A model generated the notes under the pieces. It searched no databases. It was not told the DNA's origin and worked only from the letters and a program-made list of their open reading frames with translations. The position numbers were made by a program, and so were the translations under genes. A stretch of DNA of 64,000 nt from Dactylosporangium siamense (GTDB lineage: Bacteria; Actinomycetota; Actinomycetes; Mycobacteriales; Micromonosporaceae): positions 1 to 64,000 of the forward strand of contig NZ_BONQ01000017.1 of the NCBI RefSeq assembly GCF_016862795.1, in the 5' to 3' direction. Each line of letters opens with the position of its first letter. Position 1 is the stretch's first letter. This document shows positions 39,924 through 48,599 of the stretch, piece by piece.

Positions 39924-42900
39924 ATGCGCCGTGCCCTGTACCTCCTCCTGCCGGCCGCATTGGCCGCACTCATGGTGATCGCCCTGCCGTCGGCCAACGC
40001 CGACATCACCACCGTTTCCGTGGACAACCTGCGCACCGGCTGGGACAGCGCCGAGCCGGGCCTCGCGCCCTCGGCGGTCTCCGCCTCCGACTTCGGCCAG
40101 CTGTTCTCGACCACCGTCGACGGCCAGGTGTACGCGCAGCCGATCGTCGCCGCCGGCACCCTGATCGCCGTCACCGAGAACAACTGGGTGTACGGCCTCA
40201 ACCCGGCGACCGGCGCCGTGGCCTGGTCGCGCAGCGTCGGACCGGCGTGGCCGGCCGCGGCGATCGGCTGCGGTGACCTGGTGCCGAACATCGGCATCAC
40301 CAGCACCCCGGTCTACGACCCGGCGACCGGCTCGGTGTTCTTCATGGCCAAGGTCAACGACGGGCCGGACGCCGATCACCCGCACTTCTACCTGCACTCG
40401 ATCAACCCCGCGACCGGCGTGGAGCGGGCCGGCTGGCCGGTGACGATCCAGGGCTCGCCGACCAACGACCCGGGCACCACGTTCAACGCCAAGACCGCCG
40501 CGCAGCGGCCCGGCCTGCTCCTGCTCGACGGCGTCGTCTACGCCGGGTTCGCCAGCCACTGCGACTACGGCCCCTACGTCGGGTACGTCGCCGGTGTCCG
40601 CACCACATCGCCGCAGATGACGACGCTGTGGTCGACCGAGGCGGGCCGCAGCAACGGCATGGCCGGGATCTGGCAGTCCGGCGGTGGCCTCGTCTCCGAC
40701 GGCGCCGGCCGGATCATCGTGGCCACCGGCAACGGCGTCTCGCCCGCGCCCGGCCCGGGCGCCAGCCCGCCCGGCACCCTCGCCGAGTCCGTGATCCGCC
40801 TGCAGGTCAACGGCGACGGGTCGCTGACCGCGAAGGACTTCTTCAGCCCGTTCAACAACAGCCGCCTCGACCAGGACGACACCGACTTCGGCTCCGGCGG
40901 CCCGATGGCGCTGCCCGCCGGCTTCGGCACCGCCGCCCACCCGCGCCTGCTGGTCCAGACGGGCAAGGACGGCCGCGTGTACCTGCTGGACCGCGACAAC
41001 CTGGGCGGCAACGCGCAGGGTGCGGGCGGCGGGGACGCGTCCGTCGGGCCGCCCGCCGGGCCCTACAACGGCGTCTGGGGACACCCCGCGTTCTGGGGCG
41101 GCGACGGCGGCTACGTGTACCAGGTCGAGAACCAGGGTTTCCTGCGCGCCTTCAAGTACGGCGTCAACGGCGCCGGCCTGCCCGTCCTCACCTCGGCCGG
41201 GACGAGCGCGTCGACGTTCGGATACACCTCGGGCTCACCGCTCGTGACCTCCACCGGCACCACGTCCGGATCGGCGATCGTGTGGGCCGTCTACAGCGAC
41301 GGGTCAAACGGCGCCAACGGCCAGCTCCGCGCCTACGACGCCCTGCCGGTCAACGGGCGGCTCAACCTGCGCTACAGCGCGCCGATCGGCATCGCGACGA
41401 AGTTCGCCACCCCCGCCGCCGACGGCGGCCGGGTCTTCGTCGGCACCCGCGACGGCCACCTCATCGGCTTCGGCCGGCCGACCACGGCGGCGCTGACCAG
41501 CAGCCCCACCGACTTCGGCAGCGTGGCGGTCGGCAGCACCGCCAACGCCACCGTCACCGTCACCGCGACGCGGGCCGTCAGCATCTCCGCGATCTCGACC
41601 GCCGCGCCGTTCGCCGCGACCCCGCCGACCCTGCCGGTGAACCTCACCGCCGGGCAGACCCTGTCGGTGCCGGTGCGCTACTCGCCCACCGCGACCGGCG
41701 GCGCCACCGGCAGCCTCACGTTCACCACCAACGGCGGCACCGTCCCGTTCGACCTGCACGGCGTCGGTACGCGACCAGGGCTGGGTGCGACGCCGTCGGC
41801 GCTGTCGTTCGGGACCGTCCCGACCGGGGCGAACAAGACCGTCGGCGTGAGCATCACCAACACCGGCACCGCTGCGGTGACCATCACCGGGTTCACCGCG
41901 CCCGCCGCGCCGTTCACGGCCACCGGCGTCCCCGCCAACGGCACGACCCTGGCCGCGGGCGCGTCGGTGTCGGTCTCCGTGCGGTACACCCCGGTCACCG
42001 CCGGCACGCAGAACAGCTCGTTCATCGTGACCAGCAGCGCCGGCTCGGTCACCGTGCCGGTCAGCGGCACCGCGGTCAGCGGCGCACCGCACCTGACCAT
42101 CACGCCGAACCCGGTCGCGTTCGGGCAGGTGCAGGTCGGGCAGACGGCGACGGCGGTCTTCGACATCGCCAACACCGGCAACATCGCGTTGACCCTGACG
42201 AAGGCGGCACCGCCGGTCGGCGCGTTCAACACCACCACGCCCGTGTCGGAGGGGCAGCAGCTGTCACCGGGTGACGTCATCCACCAGACGGTCACGTTCA
42301 CCCCGACCGCCACGGGAGCGCAGTCGGCGGTGTACTCGATCACCGGCGACGACGGGCAGGGCGCGATCCTCGTGCAGCTCACCGGCACCGGCGTGACCGG
42401 CGGCGGCTCGGGTGGAAACCTGGCGGCGGGCCGGCCGGTCACGTCCTCCACCGCGCAGGGCGGCTACCCGGCCACGAACGCGGTTGACGCCGACGCCAAC
42501 TCGTACTGGGAGAGCGCCAACAACGCGTTCCCGCAATGGATCCAGGTCGACCTCGGGTCTGCTGTCGCCGTCGGCAAGGTGACGGTGAAGGTGCCGCCGG
42601 CCACGGCGTGGGCCGCCCGCCGGCAGACGATCGCGGTCCTCGACGGCGCCTCCGGTGCCGTGCTGCGTCCCGCTGCCGACGTGGCGTTCGACCCCGCGAC
42701 CGGGAACACCGCGGACATCGCGGTCAGTGGCTCCGTGCGGTACCTGCGCCTGCAGATCACCGGCAACACGGGGTGGCCCGCCGGGCAGCTGTCGAGCCTG
42801 GAGGTGTACGGCTCGGGCAGCGGTCCTGGCGTGCTGTCCCTGAGCCCGTCGTCGTTGGCGTTCGAGGACACCCCGGTCAACGACAACAGTGACTGGCAGA

Positions 42901-43853
42901 CCGTCCTGGTCACCAACACCGGCACCGGCCCGGCCACGGTCTCCGGGATCACCGCCACCGGCGACTTCACCCGGGTCACGACCTGCGGGACCGTCATCGC
43001 GGCGGGGGCGAACTGCACCGTCACGGTCACGTTCCACCCGACCACCGCCGGGTCGCGGACCGGTTCGCTGACGGTCTCCTACGGCGGGTCGTCGGTCGGT
43101 GTGGCCCTGTCCGGCACCGGCGTCGCCACCGGCACGGCGGCGCTGACCGCGGCGCCGACGTCGCTCAATTTCGCCGCCACCACGGTCGGCTCGTTCAGCG
43201 GCGCGCAGAACATCACCGTCACCAATACCGGCACCGCCGCGGCGACGATCTCCGCGGTCAGCGTCGCCGGGGACTACACGCAGACGAACACCTGTGGTTC
43301 GTCGATCGCGGTCGGTGGCAGCTGCGCGGTCAGCGTGGTGTTCCGGCCGACCGCGACGGGCACGCGGACGGGTTCCGTGACCGTGGCGTCCAACGCCGCG
43401 CCGTTGACCGTCGTCCTGTCCGGGCAGGGCGCCTCGGCGTCCGGGCCGAACCTCGCCCTGGGCCGGCCGACCACCCAGTCGTCGTCGACCCAGACGTACG
43501 GGTCCGGCAACGTCGTGGACGGCAACGCGAACACGTACTGGGAGAGCGCCAACAACGCGTTCCCGCAGTGGGTGCAGGTGGACCTCGGCGCCTCGCTGAG
43601 TGTCGGCCGGGTCACGCTGCGGCTGCCCCCGTCGACGGCGTGGGCGACCCGCACCCAGACGGTCACGGTCACCGACGGCGCGACCGGTGCCACGCTGCGC
43701 GGCTCGATCACGGTCACGTTCGACCCGGCCAGCGGCAACACGGCGATCCTGTCGTTCCCGGCGGCGAACGTGCGCTACCTGCGTCTGACGTTCACCGCCA
43801 ACAGTGGCTGGCCCGCCGGGCAGCTGTCGGAACTGGAGGCATACAGCCTGTAG
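39924..43853 (+). CDS. Giant secreted PQQ-propeller protein with ASH and discoidin domains
   Basis: 1309 aa from ATG 39924, preceded by CAGGAGCGTGTC; signal peptide ends near residue 29 (PSANADI). Residues 30-525 are a quinoprotein-like beta-propeller (ENNWVYGLNPATGAVAWSRSVG; LLVQTGKDGRVYLLDRDNL). Three ASH/choice-of-anchor-D Ig-like domains follow (530-815), then F5/8C discoidin (830-955; YWESANNAFPQWIQVDLG), two more ASH domains (960-1165) and a second discoidin (1170-1309). It probably binds a polysaccharide through the discoidin modules, with the propeller as scaffold or oxidoreductase. A CGATG-AAG-CATCG dyad and TTGCAAAG lie in the 100 bp upstream. Confidence 0.9.
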   Translation: MRRALYLLLPAALAALMVIALPSANADITTVSVDNLRTGWDSAEPGLAPSAVSASDFGQLFSTTVDGQVYAQPIVAAGTLIAVTENNWVYGLNPATGAVAWSRSVGPAWPAAAIGCGDLVPNIGITSTPVYDPATGSVFFMAKVNDGPDADHPHFYLHSINPATGVERAGWPVTIQGSPTNDPGTTFNAKTAAQRPGLLLLDGVVYAGFASHCDYGPYVGYVAGVRTTSPQMTTLWSTEAGRSNGMAGIWQSGGGLVSDGAGRIIVATGNGVSPAPGPGASPPGTLAESVIRLQVNGDGSLTAKDFFSPFNNSRLDQDDTDFGSGGPMALPAGFGTAAHPRLLVQTGKDGRVYLLDRDNLGGNAQGAGGGDASVGPPAGPYNGVWGHPAFWGGDGGYVYQVENQGFLRAFKYGVNGAGLPVLTSAGTSASTFGYTSGSPLVTSTGTTSGSAIVWAVYSDGSNGANGQLRAYDALPVNGRLNLRYSAPIGIATKFATPAADGGRVFVGTRDGHLIGFGRPTTAALTSSPTDFGSVAVGSTANATVTVTATRAVSISAISTAAPFAATPPTLPVNLTAGQTLSVPVRYSPTATGGATGSLTFTTNGGTVPFDLHGVGTRPGLGATPSALSFGTVPTGANKTVGVSITNTGTAAVTITGFTAPAAPFTATGVPANGTTLAAGASVSVSVRYTPVTAGTQNSSFIVTSSAGSVTVPVSGTAVSGAPHLTITPNPVAFGQVQVGQTATAVFDIANTGNIALTLTKAAPPVGAFNTTTPVSEGQQLSPGDVIHQTVTFTPTATGAQSAVYSITGDDGQGAILVQLTGTGVTGGGSGGNLAAGRPVTSSTAQGGYPATNAVDADANSYWESANNAFPQWIQVDLGSAVAVGKVTVKVPPATAWAARRQTIAVLDGASGAVLRPAADVAFDPATGNTADIAVSGSVRYLRLQITGNTGWPAGQLSSLEVYGSGSGPGVLSLSPSSLAFEDTPVNDNSDWQTVLVTNTGTGPATVSGITATGDFTRVTTCGTVIAAGANCTVTVTFHPTTAGSRTGSLTVSYGGSSVGVALSGTGVATGTAALTAAPTSLNFAATTVGSFSGAQNITVTNTGTAAATISAVSVAGDYTQTNTCGSSIAVGGSCAVSVVFRPTATGTRTGSVTVASNAAPLTVVLSGQGASASGPNLALGRPTTQSSSTQTYGSGNVVDGNANTYWESANNAFPQWVQVDLGASLSVGRVTLRLPPSTAWATRTQTVTVTDGATGATLRGSITVTFDPASGNTAILSFPAANVRYLRLTFTANSGWPAGQLSELEAYSL

Positions 43854-43918
43854 GCTTTCTGCCTCTGGGCATCCTGCTGTTGCATTGTGCGTTCTTGCGT
43901 TCTTGCGTTGTGGCGTTC

Positions 43919-43945
43919 GCCCGGGGTCTTCCGGCCCCGGGCTTT
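43919..43945 (+). terminator. Hairpin after the giant propeller gene
   Basis: GCCCGGGG (43919-43926) and CCCCGGGC (43935-43942) form an 8-bp stem, followed by TTT. It is 66 bases past the stop and marks the end of the transcript before the ABC importer promoter region. Confidence 0.55.
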
Positions 43946-44138
43946 CGCGCGGGATCGAACCATACTTCACGGTGTGATATAAGTCATCCGTGCGTCTTGG
44001 GTAATCACCCGGTCGACGTATTCGAATCAACCGGACGTTCATCACCAAACGACTTCCGTGAGCACTAGGTTCACTCGACGACATGAGTGTGCCGCGCCAG
44101 ATGGATTCGCCCGCCAGCGAGGCCACGGGAGGTTCGAC

Positions 44139-45401
44139 GTGTGGAAGGGCCGCCTGGCCATCATCTCGCTGCTGGTCGTGTCGCTCTTGTCCGGGCTGTC
44201 GATGCTCACCGTCGGCGGCGCGAGCGACGACCAGCTCGAGGTCTACTCATGGTGGACCGGTCCCGGTGAGGAGGAGGGCCTGGCCGCGATGGCCGAGGCC
44301 TTCGAGGCCGCCAACCCCGGGATCCGTTTCGTCAACGCCGCCGTTTCCGGCGGCGCCGGCTCGAACGCCAAGGCGATCCTGGCCAGCCGGCTGCTCGCCA
44401 ACGACCCGCCCGACTCCTACCAGCGGCACGCGGGCCTCGAACTGCTCGACGACGTGCGCTCCGGCAAGGTCCAGGACCTCACGTCGCTGTACGAGGAGCA
44501 GGGCTGGGGCAAGGTCTTCCCGAAGGGCCTGCTGGACAACCTCACCATCGACGGCAAGATCTACGCCGTGCCCGTGAACATCCACCGGGCGAACCTCATC
44601 TGGTACAACCCCCGCACCCTTCGCGACCTCGGCATCCCCGGACCGCCGAAGACGTGGGCGGAGTTCCTGGACCAGGCCGCGACCATCAAGGGCAAGGGCA
44701 AGGTGCCCCTCGCCGTCGGCCCGGAGTGGACGCAGAAGCACCTCATGGAGACCGTCCTGCTCGGCGAGCTCGGCGCCGACAGCTACGAGCGGCTCTTCTC
44801 CGGCGACCTGCGCTGGACCTCGACCGAGGTGAAGTCGGCGCTGGACGTGTTCGGCAAGGTGCTCGACGCCTCCGACGTGAAGTCCGCGGCGGGGGAGTGG
44901 CAGCTGCAGCTCGACCGGATCGTCGAGGGCTCCGCGGTGTACGCGGTGATGGGCGACTGGAGCTCCTCCTACCTCGAGCAGGCGAAGAAGCTGCAGTGGA
45001 AGGAAGGCTACGACGTGGCCACCTCCCCGGGCACCGACGGCGTCTACGACTTCCTCTCCGACTCCTTCACCCTGCCGACCGGCGTGCGCAGCCCCGACCT
45101 GTCGCGCAAGTGGCTCATCGAGTGCGGCTCCGCCGCCGGGCAGAACCTCTTCAACCCCCTCAAGGGCTCGATTCCCGCCCGCACCGATGCTCCTGCTGAT
45201 CTCTACCGGGGCTACCTCGGCTGGACGCTGCAGCAGTGGCGCGACCCGAAGACCCGCATCGTCGGCTCCCTCGCGCACGGCGTCGTGGCCAACAACGCCT
45301 ACAACGCCGAGATCGACTCGGCGCTCGGGCTGTACGTCCAGCACGGCGACCTGGGCAAGTTCGCCAGCACCGTGCAGCAGCAGTTCCAGGAGACACGATG
45401 A
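44139..45401 (+). CDS. Sugar ABC transporter substrate-binding protein
   Basis: 420 aa from GTG 44139, chosen for GGGAGG seven bases upstream; a GTG 27 codons earlier lacks one. An N-terminal membrane segment (LAIISLLVVSLLSGLSMLTVGG) is followed by a family-1 solute-binding protein: DQLEVYSWWTGPGEEEGLAAM, the domain with NIHRANLIWYNPRTLRDLGIPGPPKTWAEF, and a C-terminal lobe with VYAVMGDWSSSYLEQ. There is no lipobox cysteine, so it is anchored by an uncleaved helix or released. It feeds the two permeases encoded next. The large number of secreted hydrolases nearby suggests an oligosaccharide ligand. Confidence 0.92.
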   Translation: MWKGRLAIISLLVVSLLSGLSMLTVGGASDDQLEVYSWWTGPGEEEGLAAMAEAFEAANPGIRFVNAAVSGGAGSNAKAILASRLLANDPPDSYQRHAGLELLDDVRSGKVQDLTSLYEEQGWGKVFPKGLLDNLTIDGKIYAVPVNIHRANLIWYNPRTLRDLGIPGPPKTWAEFLDQAATIKGKGKVPLAVGPEWTQKHLMETVLLGELGADSYERLFSGDLRWTSTEVKSALDVFGKVLDASDVKSAAGEWQLQLDRIVEGSAVYAVMGDWSSSYLEQAKKLQWKEGYDVATSPGTDGVYDFLSDSFTLPTGVRSPDLSRKWLIECGSAAGQNLFNPLKGSIPARTDAPADLYRGYLGWTLQQWRDPKTRIVGSLAHGVVANNAYNAEIDSALGLYVQHGDLGKFASTVQQQFQETR

Positions 45402-46366
45402 GCGCCCCAGTCCACGTGCCGCGGCACTCCAACGCCCCGCCGGCCGTCCCGTTCACGCCACCGCCGATCCGCCGCCGCAAGCGCCGCGGCCCGGCGTGGC
45501 TGGCCGGGTTCCTCCTCGTGTCGCCGTCCCTGATCCTCATCGGCGTCTTCGTCTACGGCTTCCTCGGCTGGAACGTCCGCGTCTCCTTCACCAACTGGCG
45601 TGGCCTGTCGCCCTCCTACCACTTCGTGGGCATCGACAACTACACGCGGCTCCTGCACGACGAACGCTGGCACGCCGACGTGCGCAACCTCGTCGTCTTC
45701 ACCTTCGTCTTCGTCGGCGGCGCCCTCCTGCTCGGCTTCGTCATGGCCATGCTGCTGGACAAGGGCGTCCGCGGCGAAGGCTTCCTGCGCGGCGTCTTCC
45801 TCTTCCCGATGGCCATCTCGTTCATCGCCACCGCCATCGTCTGGCGCTGGCTGCTGGACAACGGCTCCGGCGACGACACCGCCGGCCTGAACAAGCTCTT
45901 CGCCGTCGCCGGCCTGGACTTCCTGCGCAGCGACTGGCACAAGTCCGACTCGATCTGGGCGATCGCCGCCGTCGCGCTCCCCGCCGGCTGGGCCCTCTCC
46001 GGCTACGTCATGGCCCTCTTCCTCGCCGGCATGCGCGGCGTGCCCGAGGCCCTGCGCGAATCCGCCCGCCTCGACGGCGCCAGCGAGACCCAGGTCTTCT
46101 GGCACGTCGTCCGCCCCGCCCTACGCCCCGTCACCTTCAGCGCCATGCTCATCATGATTCACATCTCGCTGAAGACGTTTGACCTTCTGTACGCCCTGGA
46201 CCAGGGCAACCTGCGCATCGACACCCCCTCGCTCTACATGTGGTTCACCACCTTCGACGGCGGCTTCTACGACCGCGGCGCGACCATCGCGACGGTCCTG
46301 CTCATCGGTGTGGCTCTGGTCGTCGGCCCCTATGTCTGGTACGCCCTGCGCACGGAACGGCGGTAG
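45398..46366 (+). CDS. Sugar ABC transporter permease, MalF/UgpA-like
   Basis: 322 aa from ATG 45398, overlapping the binding-protein stop (ATGA). Six membrane helices, the EAA loop EALRESARLDGASETQVFWHVVRPALRP for ATPase contact, and a proline/arginine-rich N-terminal tail. It forms the inner-membrane channel with the second permease. The ATPase is not encoded here; actinomycetes commonly use a shared MsiK ATPase for such importers. Confidence 0.93.
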   Translation: MSAPVHVPRHSNAPPAVPFTPPPIRRRKRRGPAWLAGFLLVSPSLILIGVFVYGFLGWNVRVSFTNWRGLSPSYHFVGIDNYTRLLHDERWHADVRNLVVFTFVFVGGALLLGFVMAMLLDKGVRGEGFLRGVFLFPMAISFIATAIVWRWLLDNGSGDDTAGLNKLFAVAGLDFLRSDWHKSDSIWAIAAVALPAGWALSGYVMALFLAGMRGVPEALRESARLDGASETQVFWHVVRPALRPVTFSAMLIMIHISLKTFDLLYALDQGNLRIDTPSLYMWFTTFDGGFYDRGATIATVLLIGVALVVGPYVWYALRTERR

Positions 46367-46404
46367 ACGCATGGTGCCCTGGTTCGCCTGTACGTCGTCC
46401 CGTT

Positions 46405-46524
46405 CCGCCTTGCTTCGGTCCGACTCGCTTTGCTCCGCCTTGCTTTGGTGCGACTTGCTTTGCTCCGGCTCGCTTTGCTCCGGCTCGCTTGGCTCCGACT
46501 GGCCTGGCTCCGACTCGTTTCCGG
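46405..46524 (+). repeat. 15-bp tandem repeat between the two permease genes
   Basis: Eight degenerate 15-bp units of the form CCGRCTYGCTTTGCT run from 46405 to 46524, filling most of the 174-bp gap. As the unit is five codons, the second permease frame stays open through it (Arg-Leu-Ala-Leu-Leu type repeats from a TTG at 46430), so an N-terminal extension cannot be excluded. No other signal is visible in the gap. Confidence 0.9.
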
Positions 46525-46540
46525 GACGGGGGTAGTCGTC

Positions 46541-47446
46541 ATGGTGCGTGCAACCGCCACGGTGCCCCGGCAGGTGGCCTCCGATCCCATTCCGCCCGCA
46601 GCGTCGAAAGCCGCCGGCGGCGCTCGCAGCGTCGTGCGTTACGTCGTGCTGTGGGCTCTCGCGTGCTTCTTCCTCCTACCGGTGTACGTCCTCGTCGTCA
46701 CGTCCTTCAAAGACCCCGTCGACGTGTCGGCCACCAGGATCTGGGAGCTGCCGACCAGCCTCTCGATGGACAACTTCGGCCTCGTCTGGCCCAAGCTCTC
46801 CTCCGGCTTCCGCAACAGCCTCTCCCTGGCGATCCCGGCCAGCCTTCTCTCCGCGCTGCTCGGCTGCGCCAACGGCTTCGTGCTGTCGAAGATCCGCTTC
46901 CCGTTCTCCAACGTGGTCTTCCCGCTGATCCTGTTCGGCATCTTCGTGCCCTACCAGGCCGTCATCATCCCCGTCTCGCAGACCATGACGGCGGTCGGCC
47001 TGCGCGGCGGCAACGACCCGACGGGCGGCCTCGCCGGCCTGATGCTCATCCACATCATCTACGGCCTGCCGATCACGACCCTCATCTTCCGCAACCACTT
47101 CGTGGCCATGTCCAACACTCTGCTCGAGTCGGCCCGCCTCGACGGCGCCGGCATCCTGCGCAGCTTCGTCGACATCGCCGTGCCCCTCGCCAAGCCGGCC
47201 TTCGCGGTCGCGATCATCTGGCAGTTCACCTCCTCATGGAACGACTTCATGTTCGGCGCCATGATGACCAGCCGCGACTCCTGGCCGGTGACGATCGCCC
47301 TGAACAACATCGCCGGCGGTCAGTCCGTCCCCTTCGGCCAGGCGATGGCCGGCGCCCTGCTGGTGAGCCTCCCCACACTCGCCCTGTACATCATGCTGGG
47401 CCGCTTCTTCATGCGAGGCCTGCTCGCCGGCACCCTGCAAGACTGA
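46541..47446 (+). CDS. Sugar ABC transporter permease, MalG/UgpE-like
   Basis: 301 aa from ATG 46541. Six helices (first RYVVLWALACFFLLPVYVLVVTSF), EAA loop LLESARLDGAGILRSFVDIAVPLAKPAF. The usual arrangement would put this start within a few bases of the first permease stop; here 174 bp with eight 15-bp repeats intervene. The region upstream of the ATG is G-rich (GGGACGGGGG) but poorly spaced, so the start is less certain. It completes the importer with the preceding two genes. Confidence 0.92.
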   Translation: MVRATATVPRQVASDPIPPAASKAAGGARSVVRYVVLWALACFFLLPVYVLVVTSFKDPVDVSATRIWELPTSLSMDNFGLVWPKLSSGFRNSLSLAIPASLLSALLGCANGFVLSKIRFPFSNVVFPLILFGIFVPYQAVIIPVSQTMTAVGLRGGNDPTGGLAGLMLIHIIYGLPITTLIFRNHFVAMSNTLLESARLDGAGILRSFVDIAVPLAKPAFAVAIIWQFTSSWNDFMFGAMMTSRDSWPVTIALNNIAGGQSVPFGQAMAGALLVSLPTLALYIMLGRFFMRGLLAGTLQD

Positions 47447-47554
47447 GATGGGTACCCGCACCCTCCCTTCCTAGGCACAATTACCGATGCGCCGCACCCG
47501 CCTTTGCCGCGATGCTCCTCCATGCGATCGATTCCCGACTTTGGAGGTTCTGTC

Positions 47555-47608
47555 ATGAACAACATCACGCGCGGCTGGGCGGGTCCAAGCCTCACCGGCC
47601 CGGGGTGA
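47555..47608 (+). CDS. Possible 17-residue peptide with strong ribosome-binding site
   Basis: ATG 47555 is preceded by TTGGAGG seven bases upstream and encodes MNNITRGWAGPSLTGPG before TGA 47608. It overlaps the 3' end of the convergent gene at 47592. It could be a real small peptide, or the stub of a larger lost gene. No similarity recognised. Confidence 0.25.
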   Translation: MNNITRGWAGPSLTGPG

Positions 47609-48599
47609 CCCACGACCAGCAGGTCCGATCGCGCCGCTGTGCCGTCGTTGAGGTGATCCGCCGCTGGGTGATCCGCCGCTGGGTGGTCTGCTGCTGGGTG
47701 GTCTGCTGCTCAGGTGATCGCCGAGGCTGGGCCGCATACCCGCACTCGCACCGGAACCCGTAGATCGAGCCGGCCACGCCGCCGAACTCGCCGGTCCGCA
47801 CCTGCCCGACGAACCACATCGGCCGCCCGCAGCAGCCGGGCCAGTGTGGATGCGCCCGTGACCACTCGGGTCTCCCACCGAGCCGCCCCACGTCGTCCCA
47901 TCGACGTTCGCCGGCCGGGGCGAGCCGCAACCGCAGCGGCTCGGGTGCTTCGTCGGGCGCGTAGCCGGGACAGGACTCGGCGCGCTGTTCGTCGAACCTC
48001 CTCAGTCGCCAGCCGTAGTCACCACGCAGATCCTCGTCCGCGTCGCACTCGGAGCAGGAGCTCATCACGAACGGATGTCCGCCGCCCCGCACCGCGGCCG
48101 GCAACAGCGCGTCACCCACCAGCAGCGGCACCGTGAGCGGCAGCGCACACCCCAACCCGCGCGGATCCTCGAACACGGTGCCCGCATCCACGAACGCCGC
48201 CAACCTCGGATCGGCCTTCCGTGCCGTCACGATCGTGCGCGGCTGCGACACGTACCGCCGCTCGGCCGGACCATCCGCCGGCACCCACACGCCGCGCGCC
48301 CCGCACATGTCGTTGACCACCGCGGATGCCTGTGCCAGCCGCGTGAGGTGGTCGAGGGCACGGTCGGTGTCGACGCCGAGCAGCAGGTCGACCCGGGCCG
48401 AGTCGAGATCGGCGGGCGTGTCATACCGGCGGACCTCCGCGGGCGGCGATGCGGCGATCCGCTCGGCGAGCCGGTCCACGATGTCGTCGGGGGCGCTCTC
48501 GGACGTCCGCCAGAAGTCGACCCGGTCGGCGTCCACGAGCCGGGCCACGGCCGCGTCGGTGAAGTCCTCCAACACCGTGCCACGGTAACGACCGCTCAT
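47592..48599 (-). CDS. Hypothetical protein with C-terminal cysteine pairs and repeat tail
   Basis: 335 aa from ATG 48599, overlapping the lipase stop by four bases (ATGA). Cysteine pairs in MSSCSECDADEDL, WPGCCGRPMW and FRCECGYAAQ suggest zinc binding, as in YwqG/DUF1963-like proteins (RWDDVGRLGGRPEW, HWPGCCGRPMWFVGQ), a weak assignment. The last 35 residues are Gln/Thr/Arg repeats coded by four 15-bp units (47653-47712). No signal peptide. Coupled to a secreted lipase gene, but no functional link is obvious. Confidence 0.65.
   Translation of the reverse strand: MSGRYRGTVLEDFTDAAVARLVDADRVDFWRTSESAPDDIVDRLAERIAASPPAEVRRYDTPADLDSARVDLLLGVDTDRALDHLTRLAQASAVVNDMCGARGVWVPADGPAERRYVSQPRTIVTARKADPRLAAFVDAGTVFEDPRGLGCALPLTVPLLVGDALLPAAVRGGGHPFVMSSCSECDADEDLRGDYGWRLRRFDEQRAESCPGYAPDEAPEPLRLRLAPAGERRWDDVGRLGGRPEWSRAHPHWPGCCGRPMWFVGQVRTGEFGGVAGSIYGFRCECGYAAQPRRSPEQQTTQQQTTQRRITQRRITSTTAQRRDRTCWSWVTPGR
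47653..47712 (-). repeat. 15-bp tandem repeat at the 3' end of the 47592-48599 gene
   Basis: Two exact units GTGATCCGCCGCTGG (47653-47682) are followed by two GTGGTCTGCTGCTSR-type units (47683-47712). On the coding strand they give QQTTQ and RRITQ peptide repeats at the C-terminus. Confidence 0.9.

Noticed and set aside
46430-46540. Longer second permease starting at TTG 46430
   Set aside because: The extension is coded by the 15-bp repeats (Arg-Leu-Ala-Leu), which resembles no permease N-terminus; kept only as a remote possibility.
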